DNA of 64,000 nucleotides from a bacterium (GTDB taxonomy: Bacteria; Pseudomonadota; Alphaproteobacteria; Rs-D84). Of this stretch, positions 53,069-63,595 are shown in pieces. The stretch lies in the NCBI GenBank assembly GCA_014803525.1, contig JAAVBP010000005.1, forward strand, positions 1 to 64,000. The letters run 5' to 3'. A program made the translations under genes and the position numbers. The notes beneath the pieces were generated by a model, which was given only the letters and a program-made list of their open reading frames with translations, did not search any database and was not told the origin of the DNA. Positions within the stretch are counted from its first letter, which is position 1. Each line of letters begins with the position of its first letter.

Positions 53069-53320
53069 ATGAAAGAAAAAACAAAGCAAAATATTACTGA
53101 ATGGATTGAACTTTTCGGCCTGACGGCATTATGCTTGGTGGCTGGGTTTCATTTAAATTCTTTGGGTAAATCCGATAAAAAACAAGATACACAAAAAACA
53201 GGCACAGAACGCGTTGATTCGGTCGTACAACGCGATACCGCCATCCATACGCGCCATCATGCGCACACCGCCCAAGAACTGTTTCTGGACGGGATGCGTC
53301 GCAGTTTGCCATCGCGATAA
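53069..53320 (+). CDS. small single-TM hypothetical protein
   Basis: ATG at 53069; 'ELFGLTALCLVAGFHL' hydrophobic segment. Confidence 0.4.
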   Translation: MKEKTKQNITEWIELFGLTALCLVAGFHLNSLGKSDKKQDTQKTGTERVDSVVQRDTAIHTRHHAHTAQELFLDGMRRSLPSR

Positions 53321-53388
53321 AATATTGTTCCCGTGGCAACAAAAATAATATAAGATAGGAATTAAGCGAAAAAGCAAAAGGAGAACGT

Positions 53389-54033
53389 ATGAAAAAATTA
53401 GCTGTTTTCACAGCGGCAACTGCAATGTTGGCGGCGTGTACAACAAATCCGTACACCGGACAATCCCAGACGGCCAAATCCGTATGGGGCACCGGTATCG
53501 GTGCGGCGGCCGGTGCAGCAACAGGCGCATTGGTATCAAAAAATCATGCGGCGGGTGCGCTGGTCGGGGGGCTGGCCGGGGCGGCAATCGGTGGTGGCGT
53601 CGGATACTATCTGGACGTGCAAGAGGCTGAATTACGTCAAGAACTGGCGTCGACCGGTGTTGGTATTGAACGCACCAACGACAGCATTCGTCTGATCATG
53701 CCGGGCAATATTACATTTAATACAGATTCCGCGAACATCAGCGCCGGCTTCTATCCGACACTGAATTCCGTGGCCAAGGTTTTGAATAAATACGACAATT
53801 CGACCGTTATGGTCTTGGGCTATACCGACAGCACGGGCAGTGCCGAATACAACCAGACCCTGTCACGGAATCGTGCAAATGCGGTTGCGGCATACCTGCA
53901 GGGCCAGGGTGTCAAGGCATCACGCTTTGAAGTAATGGGTATGGGCCCGTCGAACCCGATTGCGTCGAATGATACGGCCGCGGGGCGTGCGCAAAATCGC
54001 CGCGTGGAAATTAAAATCATTCCAAACAAATAA
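53389..54033 (+). CDS. OmpA-family lipoprotein with glycine-zipper domain
   Basis: Lipobox 'AMLAAC'; 'GIGAAAGAATGALV...GGLAGAAIGGGVGYYLD'; 'VLGYTDSTGSAEYNQTLSRNRANAVAAYL...NRRVEIKI'. Confidence 0.88.
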   Translation: MKKLAVFTAATAMLAACTTNPYTGQSQTAKSVWGTGIGAAAGAATGALVSKNHAAGALVGGLAGAAIGGGVGYYLDVQEAELRQELASTGVGIERTNDSIRLIMPGNITFNTDSANISAGFYPTLNSVAKVLNKYDNSTVMVLGYTDSTGSAEYNQTLSRNRANAVAAYLQGQGVKASRFEVMGMGPSNPIASNDTAAGRAQNRRVEIKIIPNK

Positions 54034-54063
54034 AAAAAATCCCCCACTTGGGGGATTTTTTTA

Positions 54064-55251
54064 TTACATTGGACCACCGCCAGGGCCGCCCATGCCACCA
54101 CGACGATTCCCACCGCCGTTACCAGATTTGGTGGACGACTGACCGGTTTTACCCACAATTATGCGATCACCGGCAACAATGTCATCAGATATAATTTCTG
54201 TTTCCGTCGCCGTTACCAATCCTTTTTCATATGGGATCAATTTAACGTTATTTTCACGCTGTACGGCCAAATGTGTTTTCGGGGTTGCGTCACCGGCGTC
54301 ATCGACAATACCGTCAAAACTGCGCAGCAACAATGCAGCATTTTGAGCCTTCCATATATCGTTCTTTTCAGACACGATAATTGTTACAAACGCCGTCATT
54401 CCCGGCAACAGACGCATATCAGAATTATCCACATCGATCACCACCGTGTATACAACAACGTTCGATGTCGTTGTCGGCGACAGACGAATTTGACGCACAA
54501 CACCTTCAAAATTCTGGGTCGGATATGCATCAACGGTGAATGTTACTTTCTGCCCTTCGGATATTACGCCGATATCAGCCTCGGACACGGATGTTTCTAT
54601 CTGCATGCGGGTCAAATCTTCGGCAATTTCGAACAGGTCCGGCGTCTGGAACGATGCGGCGACAGTTTGACCTTTGTCCACCTTGCGCGAAATAACCGTA
54701 CCGTCAACCGGCGATGTAATGGTTGCATAACCCAAATTTGTCACCGCACGGTCATACTGTGATTGCGCACGTTTTACAGACTGTTCGGCCTGTTCGTATG
54801 ATGTTTGTGATTGTTCCAATTCCGCACGCGCAATAAAGTCATCTTTGTACAGTGTTTTATTGCGTTCGTATTCACTTTTTGCATAATTGCGCTGTGAAAT
54901 AGCAGAATCCAGGGATGCCTTGGCTTCATCAACCGACGCCTGTAATACAGACGGTTCAATGGTTAACAACAGGTCGCCTTTTTTAACCTTGGAATTATAA
55001 TCAACATATAATGCATCAATTGTACCCGACACCTGGGAACCGACACTGACGGTGTTTACCGGCTGAATTTCACCGGTGGCCGTCACGACATAACGCAAAT
55101 CACCGCGGTTAATCGGTAATGTGACGAATTCAGATTTCTTGGATTTACCACCGCCAAAAATCATCATTGGCACGATAATGATGACGGCCAGTATGACAAA
55201 CCACCATTTTTTGCGCCAAATCCACTTAAAAAAGGATTTAATTTTAGTCAT
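54064..55251 (-). CDS. HlyD/MacA-type efflux periplasmic adaptor
   Basis: 'ATGEIQPVNTVSVGSQVSGTIDALYVDYNSKVKKGDLLLTIE'. Confidence 0.88.
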   Translation of the reverse strand: MTKIKSFFKWIWRKKWWFVILAVIIIVPMMIFGGGKSKKSEFVTLPINRGDLRYVVTATGEIQPVNTVSVGSQVSGTIDALYVDYNSKVKKGDLLLTIEPSVLQASVDEAKASLDSAISQRNYAKSEYERNKTLYKDDFIARAELEQSQTSYEQAEQSVKRAQSQYDRAVTNLGYATITSPVDGTVISRKVDKGQTVAASFQTPDLFEIAEDLTRMQIETSVSEADIGVISEGQKVTFTVDAYPTQNFEGVVRQIRLSPTTTSNVVVYTVVIDVDNSDMRLLPGMTAFVTIIVSEKNDIWKAQNAALLLRSFDGIVDDAGDATPKTHLAVQRENNVKLIPYEKGLVTATETEIISDDIVAGDRIIVGKTGQSSTKSGNGGGNRRGGMGGPGGGPM

Positions 55252-56578
55252 TGTTTTCTCTCTCCTTGTCTAATTCTGCCTTTATATCACCAATCGCCAG
55301 CGCAACCGCCGCGCGTGATGTAAACAGGTCATATTTTGCCGCATTATGCTGCTTTTGTGCGTCAACCAATTCAGATTGTGCGGTCTGCCAATCCAACATG
55401 GTTGCACGTCCAACCTTGTACATACCGGCGGTGACGCGTTCACTTTCGGTGGCCGACGCCAGCAATGTTTCCGTCTGGGTCAATACAGTTTGCGCAGTCT
55501 TGTAGTTCTGGTACGCCGTAAAGATATCCAGCGTTGCATTATCTGCGGCGGCACGTTCACTTTCTTTGGCGCGGTCATAATTGGCCTCGGCTGCGCGAAC
55601 GCCGTAATAATTTGCAAAGCCCGCAAATATCGGCATAGATGCGCGGATACCAATGCTGCCGTTTACCTTGTTACTGTCGTTGCCGAACGAATTCCATTCT
55701 GTATCGTTCCAGCCAACAGATCCCGTTGCCGAAATCGACGGCAGATTCTTTAAAAATGCAGAATTGCGGCGATGCCATGCGGCGTCTTTGTTGGCTGTCG
55801 CACGCAGCAAATCCGGACGCGTTTTCTGCGCCGCGGCAATCAATTCATCGATGCTTTTGTTTTCGGTGCTGCGGCCAAAGTTCGATGGCATGTCCATAAT
55901 TTCTAGATCCTGGTCCGCCGGGAATGACAGTTTTGACAGCAATGTTCCCTTGGCAATTTCGCGATTGTTTTTTGCACGCTCTAACGCCAATTCACGACTG
56001 GCCAATGTTGTGTCGGCCTTTAAGACGTCGGCCTTGGCCACTGATCCGGCATTATACTTTTTCTGGGCCATGTCACGGGCCGTTTGCGCCACATCGCGCA
56101 GTTTTTCCGCCGATACCACATCCGCATCTGCGGTCAGCAAATTGTAATAAGATCCAATAACGCCATAAACATAGTTTTGAACACTTTCGTCATAATCAAA
56201 ACCGGTGGCACGCCACGTGGCCGCCAGTGCGTTTAAATCCGCCAAACGCTTGCCAAAGTCAAATATTAAATAAGACGCCGACAGGGATGCGCCATAACTC
56301 CAATCGCCCCAGTCTTTGTTTCGGTAATCGCGCCCGGCCGACCCGGATGCATTAACACTGGGCAAATAGTTTGCATATCCGGCATTTTTTGCGAATCGGG
56401 CGGATTCCGATGCCAGATACGCGGACGTTGTCTGTGGATTTCGACACAGTCCCAATTCAATAACATCGGATAAAGACAATTTCCCATCCGGGACATTTTG
56501 ACGACCGGCACAGTTTTCTATATTTCCCGCATATGCGGCAAGTGGCATCAAATATGCCAAGAATACTACTTTTTTCAT
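55244..56578 (-). CDS. TolC-like outer-membrane efflux protein
   Basis: TolC repeats 'LSLSDVIELGLCRNPQ', 'YNLLTADADVVSAEKLRDVAQTARDMAQKKYNAGSVAKADVLKAD'. Confidence 0.85.
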   Translation of the reverse strand: MKKVVFLAYLMPLAAYAGNIENCAGRQNVPDGKLSLSDVIELGLCRNPQTTSAYLASESARFAKNAGYANYLPSVNASGSAGRDYRNKDWGDWSYGASLSASYLIFDFGKRLADLNALAATWRATGFDYDESVQNYVYGVIGSYYNLLTADADVVSAEKLRDVAQTARDMAQKKYNAGSVAKADVLKADTTLASRELALERAKNNREIAKGTLLSKLSFPADQDLEIMDMPSNFGRSTENKSIDELIAAAQKTRPDLLRATANKDAAWHRRNSAFLKNLPSISATGSVGWNDTEWNSFGNDSNKVNGSIGIRASMPIFAGFANYYGVRAAEANYDRAKESERAAADNATLDIFTAYQNYKTAQTVLTQTETLLASATESERVTAGMYKVGRATMLDWQTAQSELVDAQKQHNAAKYDLFTSRAAVALAIGDIKAELDKERENND

Positions 56579-56678
56579 GATAACTCTCTCTACCTTGGTG
56601 TGGATTATATCATAAAATGTGCAATTTTTAAAATTTTATGTTGAATTACATTTTGATTTTGCATAGTATAGCTGCACC

Positions 56679-56752
56679 GGCCTGGTGGCAGAGTGGTTAT
56701 GCAGAGGACTGCAAATCCTTGAATGCCGGTTCGATTCCGACCCAGGCCTCCA
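56679..56752 (+). tRNA. tRNA-Cys(GCA)
   Basis: ggcctggtggcagagtggttatgcagaggactGCAaatccttgaatgccggttcgattccgacccaggcctcca. Confidence 0.94.
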
Positions 56753-57049
56753 AAATAAAAAGCGCCCCGAACGGGGTGTTTTTTATTTTGTGATATTGAG
56801 TATGATATTCGCGTCGGCGCCGGTTCGCATATGAGCAAAGTTTTGTGGTGCGCCAGCAATGGCATTGATCACCACACCAGTATAAAAACTTGCAATCTGG
56901 AAAAATTCATTATAAAATCCACGGGAAATGAACAAACAGACAATAATCATTATTAAATAAATTGGCACTGCGCTTTTGGCGGTGGCCGGGGCGCATATGG
57001 CGCCCATTTTTATTTAATAATCGCCAACAACAATAAAAGGATAAACCAA

Positions 57050-60000
57050 ATGGCATACCCAAAGACAGACCCACGTCCGGATTTCCCATCACTGGAACAG
57101 GAAGTATTACAATTCTGGCGTGATGACAATACGTTCCATAAAAGTCTGCAAAAGACAAAACAGGGCCATCCGTTTTCATTCTTTGACGGGCCGCCGTTCG
57201 GAAATGGTCTGCCGCACTGGGGGCATTTGGGCGTATCGGCGGTCAAAGACATGGTATGTCGCTATCAGACGATGAAGGGCCGATATGTTCAACGTGAACT
57301 GGGCTGGGATTGCCATGGGTTGCCGGCGGAAAATTCGGTCGAAAAAAAGCAAGGCCGCGCCGCCAAAGAAATCGTTGCGAACGACGGGATTGCGGCGTTC
57401 TGTGACATGTGCCAGACCGATGTTATGACATATACGCAAGAATGGGAATGGTTTATCGAACGCATGGGTCGCTGGGTCGATGTGGGCGACGGGTATGGAT
57501 ACAAAACCATGGATAAAAATTACATGGAATCCATGCTGTGGACACTGAAAACATTGCATGAACGGGGACTGCTTTATAAAGATTATTCTGTAAACTGGTT
57601 CGATTGGGTAAATGGTACGATTGTATCTAATTCAGAGGCATCCCAGGATTACCGTGATGTCGTCGATGATGCATTGACGGTTTGGTTTGAACTGTCAAAT
57701 GGCGACCGCGTCATGGCATGGACAACAACGCCATGGACATTGCCGGCGAATTCGGCACTGGCCGTAAATCCGGATATGAAATATGTACGTATGCGCGACA
57801 CCGACGGGCATGTTTATGTTATCGCAGAATCCCGCGCCGCCGCATATGAAAAACAATTGGCCGGGGCTGAAAAAATTGGTGAAATCATGGGCCGCGATTT
57901 GGTCGGTCTGCGTTATACGCCGCTGTTTGACTATTATGCGGGCACGTCTGATTTATTGTACCAAGTTATCCCGGCAGACTATGTATCTGATTCTGATGGT
58001 ACCGGTATCGTACACATTGCGCCGGCATATGGTGCAGACGACTTTTGGGCGGCGAAAACCTTGGATCCAAAATTCCCGGTGCTGTTAAATGTTGATAACT
58101 ATGGCAACTTTACTGATGAAGTGCGTGACTTTGCGGGCGAAAACATCTTTGCTGCAAATTCCAAAGTCATGGATTTATTAAAATCCCGCGGCCATGTTGT
58201 GAAAAAAGAACAGTACAAGCACGCGTATCCATACGGCGACAGATCAAAAGAAAAATTGATTCAGCGCGCGACAGATTCCTGGTATATCGACGTGCCGAAA
58301 ATCAAAGACAAATTAATTGAAAATAACAAACAGGTTAACTGGACATCGGCCGGCGAACGTTTCCGCATGTGGATTGAAAACGCGCGCCCGTGGGCGATTT
58401 CACGTAATCGTTTCTGGGGATTGCCACTGCCGATTTGGGAAAGGGATGGCGAATATAAAATATTCGGTTCCATCGCAGAATTGGAAGAATTCTTTGGTAC
58501 AAAAATAAACGATTTACATCGCCCGACATTGGACGCATTGGAAAAAGACGGCTGGAAACGTATTCCGGATGTACTGGATTGTTGGGTTGAATCCGGTTCC
58601 ATGCCGTGGGCGTCATTGCACTATCCGTTTGAAAACAAAGAACGGTTCGAAGCAACATTCCCGGCCGATTATATTATCGAAGGCCAAGATCAAACCCGCG
58701 GCTGGTTCTATGCATTGATGGTTTTGGCGACAGCGTTGTGGGACAAACCCGCATTCCGCACGGTATCGGCAAATGGAATGGTGGTTGATGAAAACAAGAA
58801 AAAGTTTTCCAAATCCCTTAAAAACTTTGTTAATCCAGAGGCGCAAATTCAACAGTTCGGCGCAGATTCCATCCGCCTGTTTATCCTGGGGTCTAACTTT
58901 ATGAAGGCAGAACCCGTCCCGGTGGATAAAGAGGGCAAAGTATTTGCGGAAACCGCCAAGACGATTTTAACCCCGCTGTGGAATGCGTATCACTTCTTTA
59001 CGTTGTATGCAAATGCGGGTCATATCACGGCAACAGACGCCGCATCAAACAATCCGCTGGATAAATATATTGTCGCGGAATTGAATGAAGTAATTGGTGT
59101 GGCGGATAAAGCGCTGTCTGAATACAAGCCGGATGTTGCGATTGCGGCATTTGTGCGATTCCTGGATATCCTGAACAACTGGTACATCCGTCGGTCGCGC
59201 GCGCGTTTCTGGGATGAAGAATTGGATGCATTTAATACACTGCATTATGTACTGACGACATTCTGCCGCGTGCTGGCGCCGTTCGCACCGTTTACGTCGG
59301 ACTATATCTATCGCAATTTAACAGGCGTGGAATCTGTGCACTTGGCAGATTTCCCAACCGCCGCCGCGTATGATAAACAAATTGTGGACGATATGCGCCG
59401 CGTGCAGTCGATTGTGTCCGTGGGTAAACAGCTGCGCGAAAATTATAAATTACGCAACCGTCTGCCGTTGAATAAACTGACGGTGGCGGGGGCAAACATG
59501 CCGGCCTATAGCGATATTATCAAAGACGAATTAAACGTAAAATCGGTCGAATTTACCGACAGTGTTGACGCCGTTGCGGATAAATTCGTGTACTTAATCA
59601 CACCGAAAATCGGCGCGCGCCTGGGTGGTGCGTTAAAGGAAATAATCCCGGCGGTAAAGCGTGGCGATTATGAAATTGATGGCGACAAATTGGTTGCGGC
59701 GGGCCATACACTGAACGCGGATGAGTTTGAAAATCGTTTAACAGTAAAGCCGGGCGTCACGGGCGCGGCAATTCCGGATAATACGGCGGTGGTCGTACTG
59801 GATACTGAAACGAACTCTGAACTGGTGGCCGAGGGCCTGGCAAACGACGCATTGCGCTTTATCCAAGACACGCGCAAGGCCGCAGGCCTGGATGTATCCG
59901 ACCGGATAAAGTTGGTCTATACCGCGGATCCGGCGCTAAGCATGGCGATTGATGCACATAAAAAACGCATTATGCGCGACGCGCTGATACGGGAAATAGA

Positions 60001-60076
60001 CGCCGGATTCGCGTCTGATTACACAACAGAAATCGAAGGCTATCAGCTGGCGATTTCTGTTGAAAAGGTGAAATAG
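57050..60076 (+). CDS. ileS: isoleucyl-tRNA synthetase, eukaryote-like (type 2) form
   Basis: 'DGPPFGNGLPHWGHLGVSAVKDMVCRYQTMKG...RELGWDCHGLPAENSVEK', 'KKFSKSLKN'. Confidence 0.94.
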   Translation: MAYPKTDPRPDFPSLEQEVLQFWRDDNTFHKSLQKTKQGHPFSFFDGPPFGNGLPHWGHLGVSAVKDMVCRYQTMKGRYVQRELGWDCHGLPAENSVEKKQGRAAKEIVANDGIAAFCDMCQTDVMTYTQEWEWFIERMGRWVDVGDGYGYKTMDKNYMESMLWTLKTLHERGLLYKDYSVNWFDWVNGTIVSNSEASQDYRDVVDDALTVWFELSNGDRVMAWTTTPWTLPANSALAVNPDMKYVRMRDTDGHVYVIAESRAAAYEKQLAGAEKIGEIMGRDLVGLRYTPLFDYYAGTSDLLYQVIPADYVSDSDGTGIVHIAPAYGADDFWAAKTLDPKFPVLLNVDNYGNFTDEVRDFAGENIFAANSKVMDLLKSRGHVVKKEQYKHAYPYGDRSKEKLIQRATDSWYIDVPKIKDKLIENNKQVNWTSAGERFRMWIENARPWAISRNRFWGLPLPIWERDGEYKIFGSIAELEEFFGTKINDLHRPTLDALEKDGWKRIPDVLDCWVESGSMPWASLHYPFENKERFEATFPADYIIEGQDQTRGWFYALMVLATALWDKPAFRTVSANGMVVDENKKKFSKSLKNFVNPEAQIQQFGADSIRLFILGSNFMKAEPVPVDKEGKVFAETAKTILTPLWNAYHFFTLYANAGHITATDAASNNPLDKYIVAELNEVIGVADKALSEYKPDVAIAAFVRFLDILNNWYIRRSRARFWDEELDAFNTLHYVLTTFCRVLAPFAPFTSDYIYRNLTGVESVHLADFPTAAAYDKQIVDDMRRVQSIVSVGKQLRENYKLRNRLPLNKLTVAGANMPAYSDIIKDELNVKSVEFTDSVDAVADKFVYLITPKIGARLGGALKEIIPAVKRGDYEIDGDKLVAAGHTLNADEFENRLTVKPGVTGAAIPDNTAVVVLDTETNSELVAEGLANDALRFIQDTRKAAGLDVSDRIKLVYTADPALSMAIDAHKKRIMRDALIREIDAGFASDYTTEIEGYQLAISVEKVK

Positions 60077-60207
60077 TTATCAATAAAACGGTATCCGTCA
60101 CCCGTGTTTGGGATGTGCGGATACCGTTTTACGTAGACATAAAAAAATATTGACAATTGCTTTTTTGTGTTAATATAATCTGCATCAAAATAAAAAAGGA
60201 GTTTAAA

Positions 60208-60462
60208 ATGGCACAAGAAGAAGATATGATATATTTCTGCTCAAGAGTCGAAAAGGATTGCAATGATATGGATAGATGGAATCCTGATTATTGCGGCTAC
60301 CCTGACTATCATTCAAGATGTAAATTTTTAGTAAAGGTTCCACGGAATAGTGAGAAACAAATTTCTTTCTTGCAAGTATTATATTTGCGTCAAATAAAAG
60401 CAGATTTCTTATCGCTTAAAGAAGATCTGCGCCAAATAAAGCAGGAATTAAACATAAGATAA
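60208..60462 (+). CDS. small Cys-containing hypothetical protein
   Basis: 84 aa from ATG 60208 with SD 'aaaggag'; AT-richer than neighbours. Confidence 0.45.
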   Translation: MAQEEDMIYFCSRVEKDCNDMDRWNPDYCGYPDYHSRCKFLVKVPRNSEKQISFLQVLYLRQIKADFLSLKEDLRQIKQELNIR

Positions 60463-60477
60463 CAGCGCTATTAGAAC

Positions 60478-61134
60478 ATGACGCCAAGTGAATACTTTGA
60501 GATTGTGCCACGGCATGTGGATATGAATATCCGCACGGAACTGTATTCCGTGAACGAGTTTACGTTTGCCGTGGCCGTCATTTTATCTGCCCAGGCAACG
60601 GATAAGAAAGTGAACGAGGTGACGCCGGAACTGTTTCGCGTGGCACCAACGCCCGCCGCGATGATTAAACTCGGCGAAGATGGGCTAAAAAAATACATTC
60701 GCGTCATTTCATTTTTTAATAACAAGGCACGCAGTATTATTGGCTTGGCCGCGCGGCTGATGGATGAAGACGGCGCGACGGACGAAAACTATAAATTTCC
60801 GGCAAAATATCATAACCGGGATAGCCTTATGAAATTACCCGGCATTGGGCAAAAGACCGCAAACGTTGTAATGAACGTGCTGTGGGGTGCGCCGAATATC
60901 GGCGTGGATACGCATGTTTTCCGCAATGCACATCGTTACGGATGGGTCGGCGCGGATGCAAATACACCCGAGAAAGTAGAGGCCGCATTACTTAAAAAAA
61001 TTCCCAAAAAATATCACGGGATTGTAAATCATGTAATGGTTTTACATGGGCGGTATACGTGCCGGGCGCTGCGTCCAAAATGCGCCGAATGTCCGGTTGC
61101 GCATATATGCAATGCACCGGATAAAACGACCTAG
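60478..61134 (+). CDS. nth: endonuclease III
   Basis: 'LMKLPGIGQKTANVVMNVLWGAPNIGVDTHVFRNAHRYGW', 'CRALRPKCAECPVAHIC'. Confidence 0.95.
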   Translation: MTPSEYFEIVPRHVDMNIRTELYSVNEFTFAVAVILSAQATDKKVNEVTPELFRVAPTPAAMIKLGEDGLKKYIRVISFFNNKARSIIGLAARLMDEDGATDENYKFPAKYHNRDSLMKLPGIGQKTANVVMNVLWGAPNIGVDTHVFRNAHRYGWVGADANTPEKVEAALLKKIPKKYHGIVNHVMVLHGRYTCRALRPKCAECPVAHICNAPDKTT

Positions 61135-61169
61135 GGTATTATTATACCGTGGCAATTAGGTCAAATAAT

Positions 61170-61352
61170 TTGCAAATCTGAAAACAATCCGATATAATAT
61201 TCAATGCATCGGGTGATGACCGATGCGAGGTGTCATAACCTCATGCAATAATCTCCAACTACGGTTGGAGGGCCGCGAATATATTGAATAAGCGCACTAC
61301 CATTGCAGTAGTTATGAACCTCCAACCGCTTATCATCAAAGCGGGCTTTTTA
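61170..61352 (+). ncRNA. structured leader RNA copy B with its own promoter and terminator
   Basis: TTGCAA(61170)-17-TATAAT(61193); hairpin 61206-61226; P1 TCATAAC/GTTATGA; P2 TGCAAT/ATTGCA; core; terminator 61326-61344. Confidence 0.78.
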
Positions 61353-61379
61353 TTTGCAAAAAGATTAAGGAGGCAAAAA

Positions 61380-61628
61380 ATGAAAACAGAAGTCGAATTT
61401 CAAGATAAACTAAAAAAACATATGCGGCGTGCGCGCAAGGGATTAATGCCACAAAAAGTTGCCAACAAAATGCACATTTCGCCGGGCGTGTATTTTGCCC
61501 TGGAAAAGGGCATTGTTACAATAAGTGCATATCAACTGTATCAATTTATGCACGCCGCCGGCCAAGATGCGGAATATATAAAGCAACTGTTTGATGATGG
61601 TTGGATTCCACCATATATGCGAAAATAA
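61380..61628 (+). CDS. XRE-like helix-turn-helix protein, copy 2
   Basis: 82 aa; differs from 33478-33726 product at two residues; SD aaggagg; downstream terminator also conserved. Confidence 0.65.
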   Translation: MKTEVEFQDKLKKHMRRARKGLMPQKVANKMHISPGVYFALEKGIVTISAYQLYQFMHAAGQDAEYIKQLFDDGWIPPYMRK

Positions 61629-61658
61629 TAAAAATCCCCGGAAAATGCCGGGGATTTT

Positions 61659-62339
61659 TTAAAACAAAATAAAATTGTTTTTAAATGCCTCGTTCAGGGC
61701 ATCACGTACCTCGCCCGTGGCGAGTCCCCCGCCCCGCAAAAACTCAATTTCGGCCGGTCCTGGCCGGTAAATTGATGCACTGTGGCCGGCCGATTCTGGC
61801 ACAGATGAAATATATTGCGCCGGCATAAATTCGACACGTGCGGATTCCGCGCACATCGCAGAAAACCCGATATCAGACCGGCAATTTTCACAATTTTTTC
61901 GAATCTCGGCGGCACCTGATATTTTGGATATTGAATTTTCCCCGGCCAAAACGTTGGTTTTCATCAAAATGCCGGTGTTTTCCGATAAATGTTGACCCAC
62001 GCATTCAAAATTTAAACTGTTGTTATTTTCCAGTAAAATATGCCCGCGTATTTCAGAATTTTTCCCGGCATTTTTGATAAAAATGTTAAAAAAGGCCGGC
62101 AATTTATTTTTTACGCGAACGTCTAAAAAGACCGGCTGATCGGTGGCGGTTATTTCGATATCCAACCGGCATTTACCGGCAATTTCGCCGACATATATAA
62201 TATGCACCGGCAGGTCGTACTTTATATCAATTGGACCGTTCGCCAATGTTGATAATTCCGCCGCATATTCGCCATCGCGGTAGACAATCGTCTCCGCCGG
62301 CCAGGTTTTTATATTGAATTCGTTCCACATGTATGACAT
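61659..62339 (-). CDS. SufB/SufD-like protein, short
   Basis: C-terminal 'AGHSASIYRPGPAEIEFLRGGGLATGEVRDALNEAF' resembles SufD tail; beta-helix-like body. Confidence 0.5.
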   Translation of the reverse strand: MSYMWNEFNIKTWPAETIVYRDGEYAAELSTLANGPIDIKYDLPVHIIYVGEIAGKCRLDIEITATDQPVFLDVRVKNKLPAFFNIFIKNAGKNSEIRGHILLENNNSLNFECVGQHLSENTGILMKTNVLAGENSISKISGAAEIRKNCENCRSDIGFSAMCAESARVEFMPAQYISSVPESAGHSASIYRPGPAEIEFLRGGGLATGEVRDALNEAFKNNFILF

Positions 62340-62366
62340 ATTATTCGCATTATAAAGGATTTATAA

Positions 62367-63446
62367 ATGGGATTCAATTGTGGAATTGTGGGCCTGCCGA
62401 ATGTGGGCAAATCAACATTGTTTAACGCGCTGACACAAAGTGCCGCCGCCGACGCACAGAATTATCCGTTCTGTACGATCGAACCGAACACGGGCCGCGT
62501 TGTCGTGCCGGACGCAACATTACATAATCTGGCCGGGGTATCGGGTGCGGCGCGTATTATTCCAACGCAACTGGAAATCGTGGATATTGCAGGTTTGGTC
62601 AAGGGTGCATCCGCGGGCGAGGGATTGGGTAATAAATTCCTGGGCAATATATTATCGACAGATGCGATTATTCATGTTGTGCGTTGCTTTGAAAACGATG
62701 ATATTGTGCATGTAAACGGGCGTATTGATCCGCTGGGTGATATTGATACGATTGAAACGGAATTAATGTTGGCCGATATAGACAGCCTGGATAAACAGAT
62801 TAAAAATCTGGAAAAAAAGGCCCGTGGCTTAGACAAAGACGCGGCAAAGTTGCTGGCCGATGCGAATGCGTTGCGCGAAAAATTGGCATCTGGCGTGCCT
62901 GCCCGTAACACTGGTATTGATGCGGCGCCGTTTAATTTACTGACGGCAAAGCCCGTGATTTATGTATGTAACGTGGACGAGGCATCAGCCGCCACCGGCA
63001 ACGAATTTTCAAATGCGGTGCGCGAAAAATTTGGCAATACAAATCCGGTGCTGGTTATATCATCAAAAATCGAAATGGAGATTTCACAAATTGTCGACCC
63101 GGACGAACGCAAAATGTTCCTGGACGATTTGGGATTATCGGAATCTGGTTTGGATCAGGTTATCAAAACCGGTTATGCGACATTGGGACTGCAGACATTT
63201 TATACCATCGGCCCAAAAGAGGCACACGCATGGACAATAACCAAGGGTATGACCGCACCCCAGGCGGCGGGTAAAATCCACACGGATTTTGAAAAAGGCT
63301 TTATTCGCGCGGAAATTATATCCCCGGTCGATTATATAGAATTGGGGGGCGAAGTCGCGGTCAAAGAGGCCGGTCGTATGCGTCTGGTTGGGCGTGATTA
63401 CATCATGAACAACGGCGACATATGCCACTTCCTGTTTAATAATTAA
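62367..63446 (+). CDS. ychF: ribosome-binding ATPase YchF
   Basis: 'MGFNCGIVGLPNVGKSTLFNALTQSAAADAQNYPFCTIEPN'. Confidence 0.97.
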   Translation: MGFNCGIVGLPNVGKSTLFNALTQSAAADAQNYPFCTIEPNTGRVVVPDATLHNLAGVSGAARIIPTQLEIVDIAGLVKGASAGEGLGNKFLGNILSTDAIIHVVRCFENDDIVHVNGRIDPLGDIDTIETELMLADIDSLDKQIKNLEKKARGLDKDAAKLLADANALREKLASGVPARNTGIDAAPFNLLTAKPVIYVCNVDEASAATGNEFSNAVREKFGNTNPVLVISSKIEMEISQIVDPDERKMFLDDLGLSESGLDQVIKTGYATLGLQTFYTIGPKEAHAWTITKGMTAPQAAGKIHTDFEKGFIRAEIISPVDYIELGGEVAVKEAGRMRLVGRDYIMNNGDICHFLFNN

Positions 63447-63595
63447 AAACACAAAAAACACCGGTAAATACCGGTGTTTTTTTATTATTTTTCCATGCAT
63501 TGTATGCATTTTTGTGGTGTATTTGAATTCGCCGCACATGATATTGGAAATAACATTTCGCACTAAAAAAAAATCCCGGCATTTGCCGGGGATTT

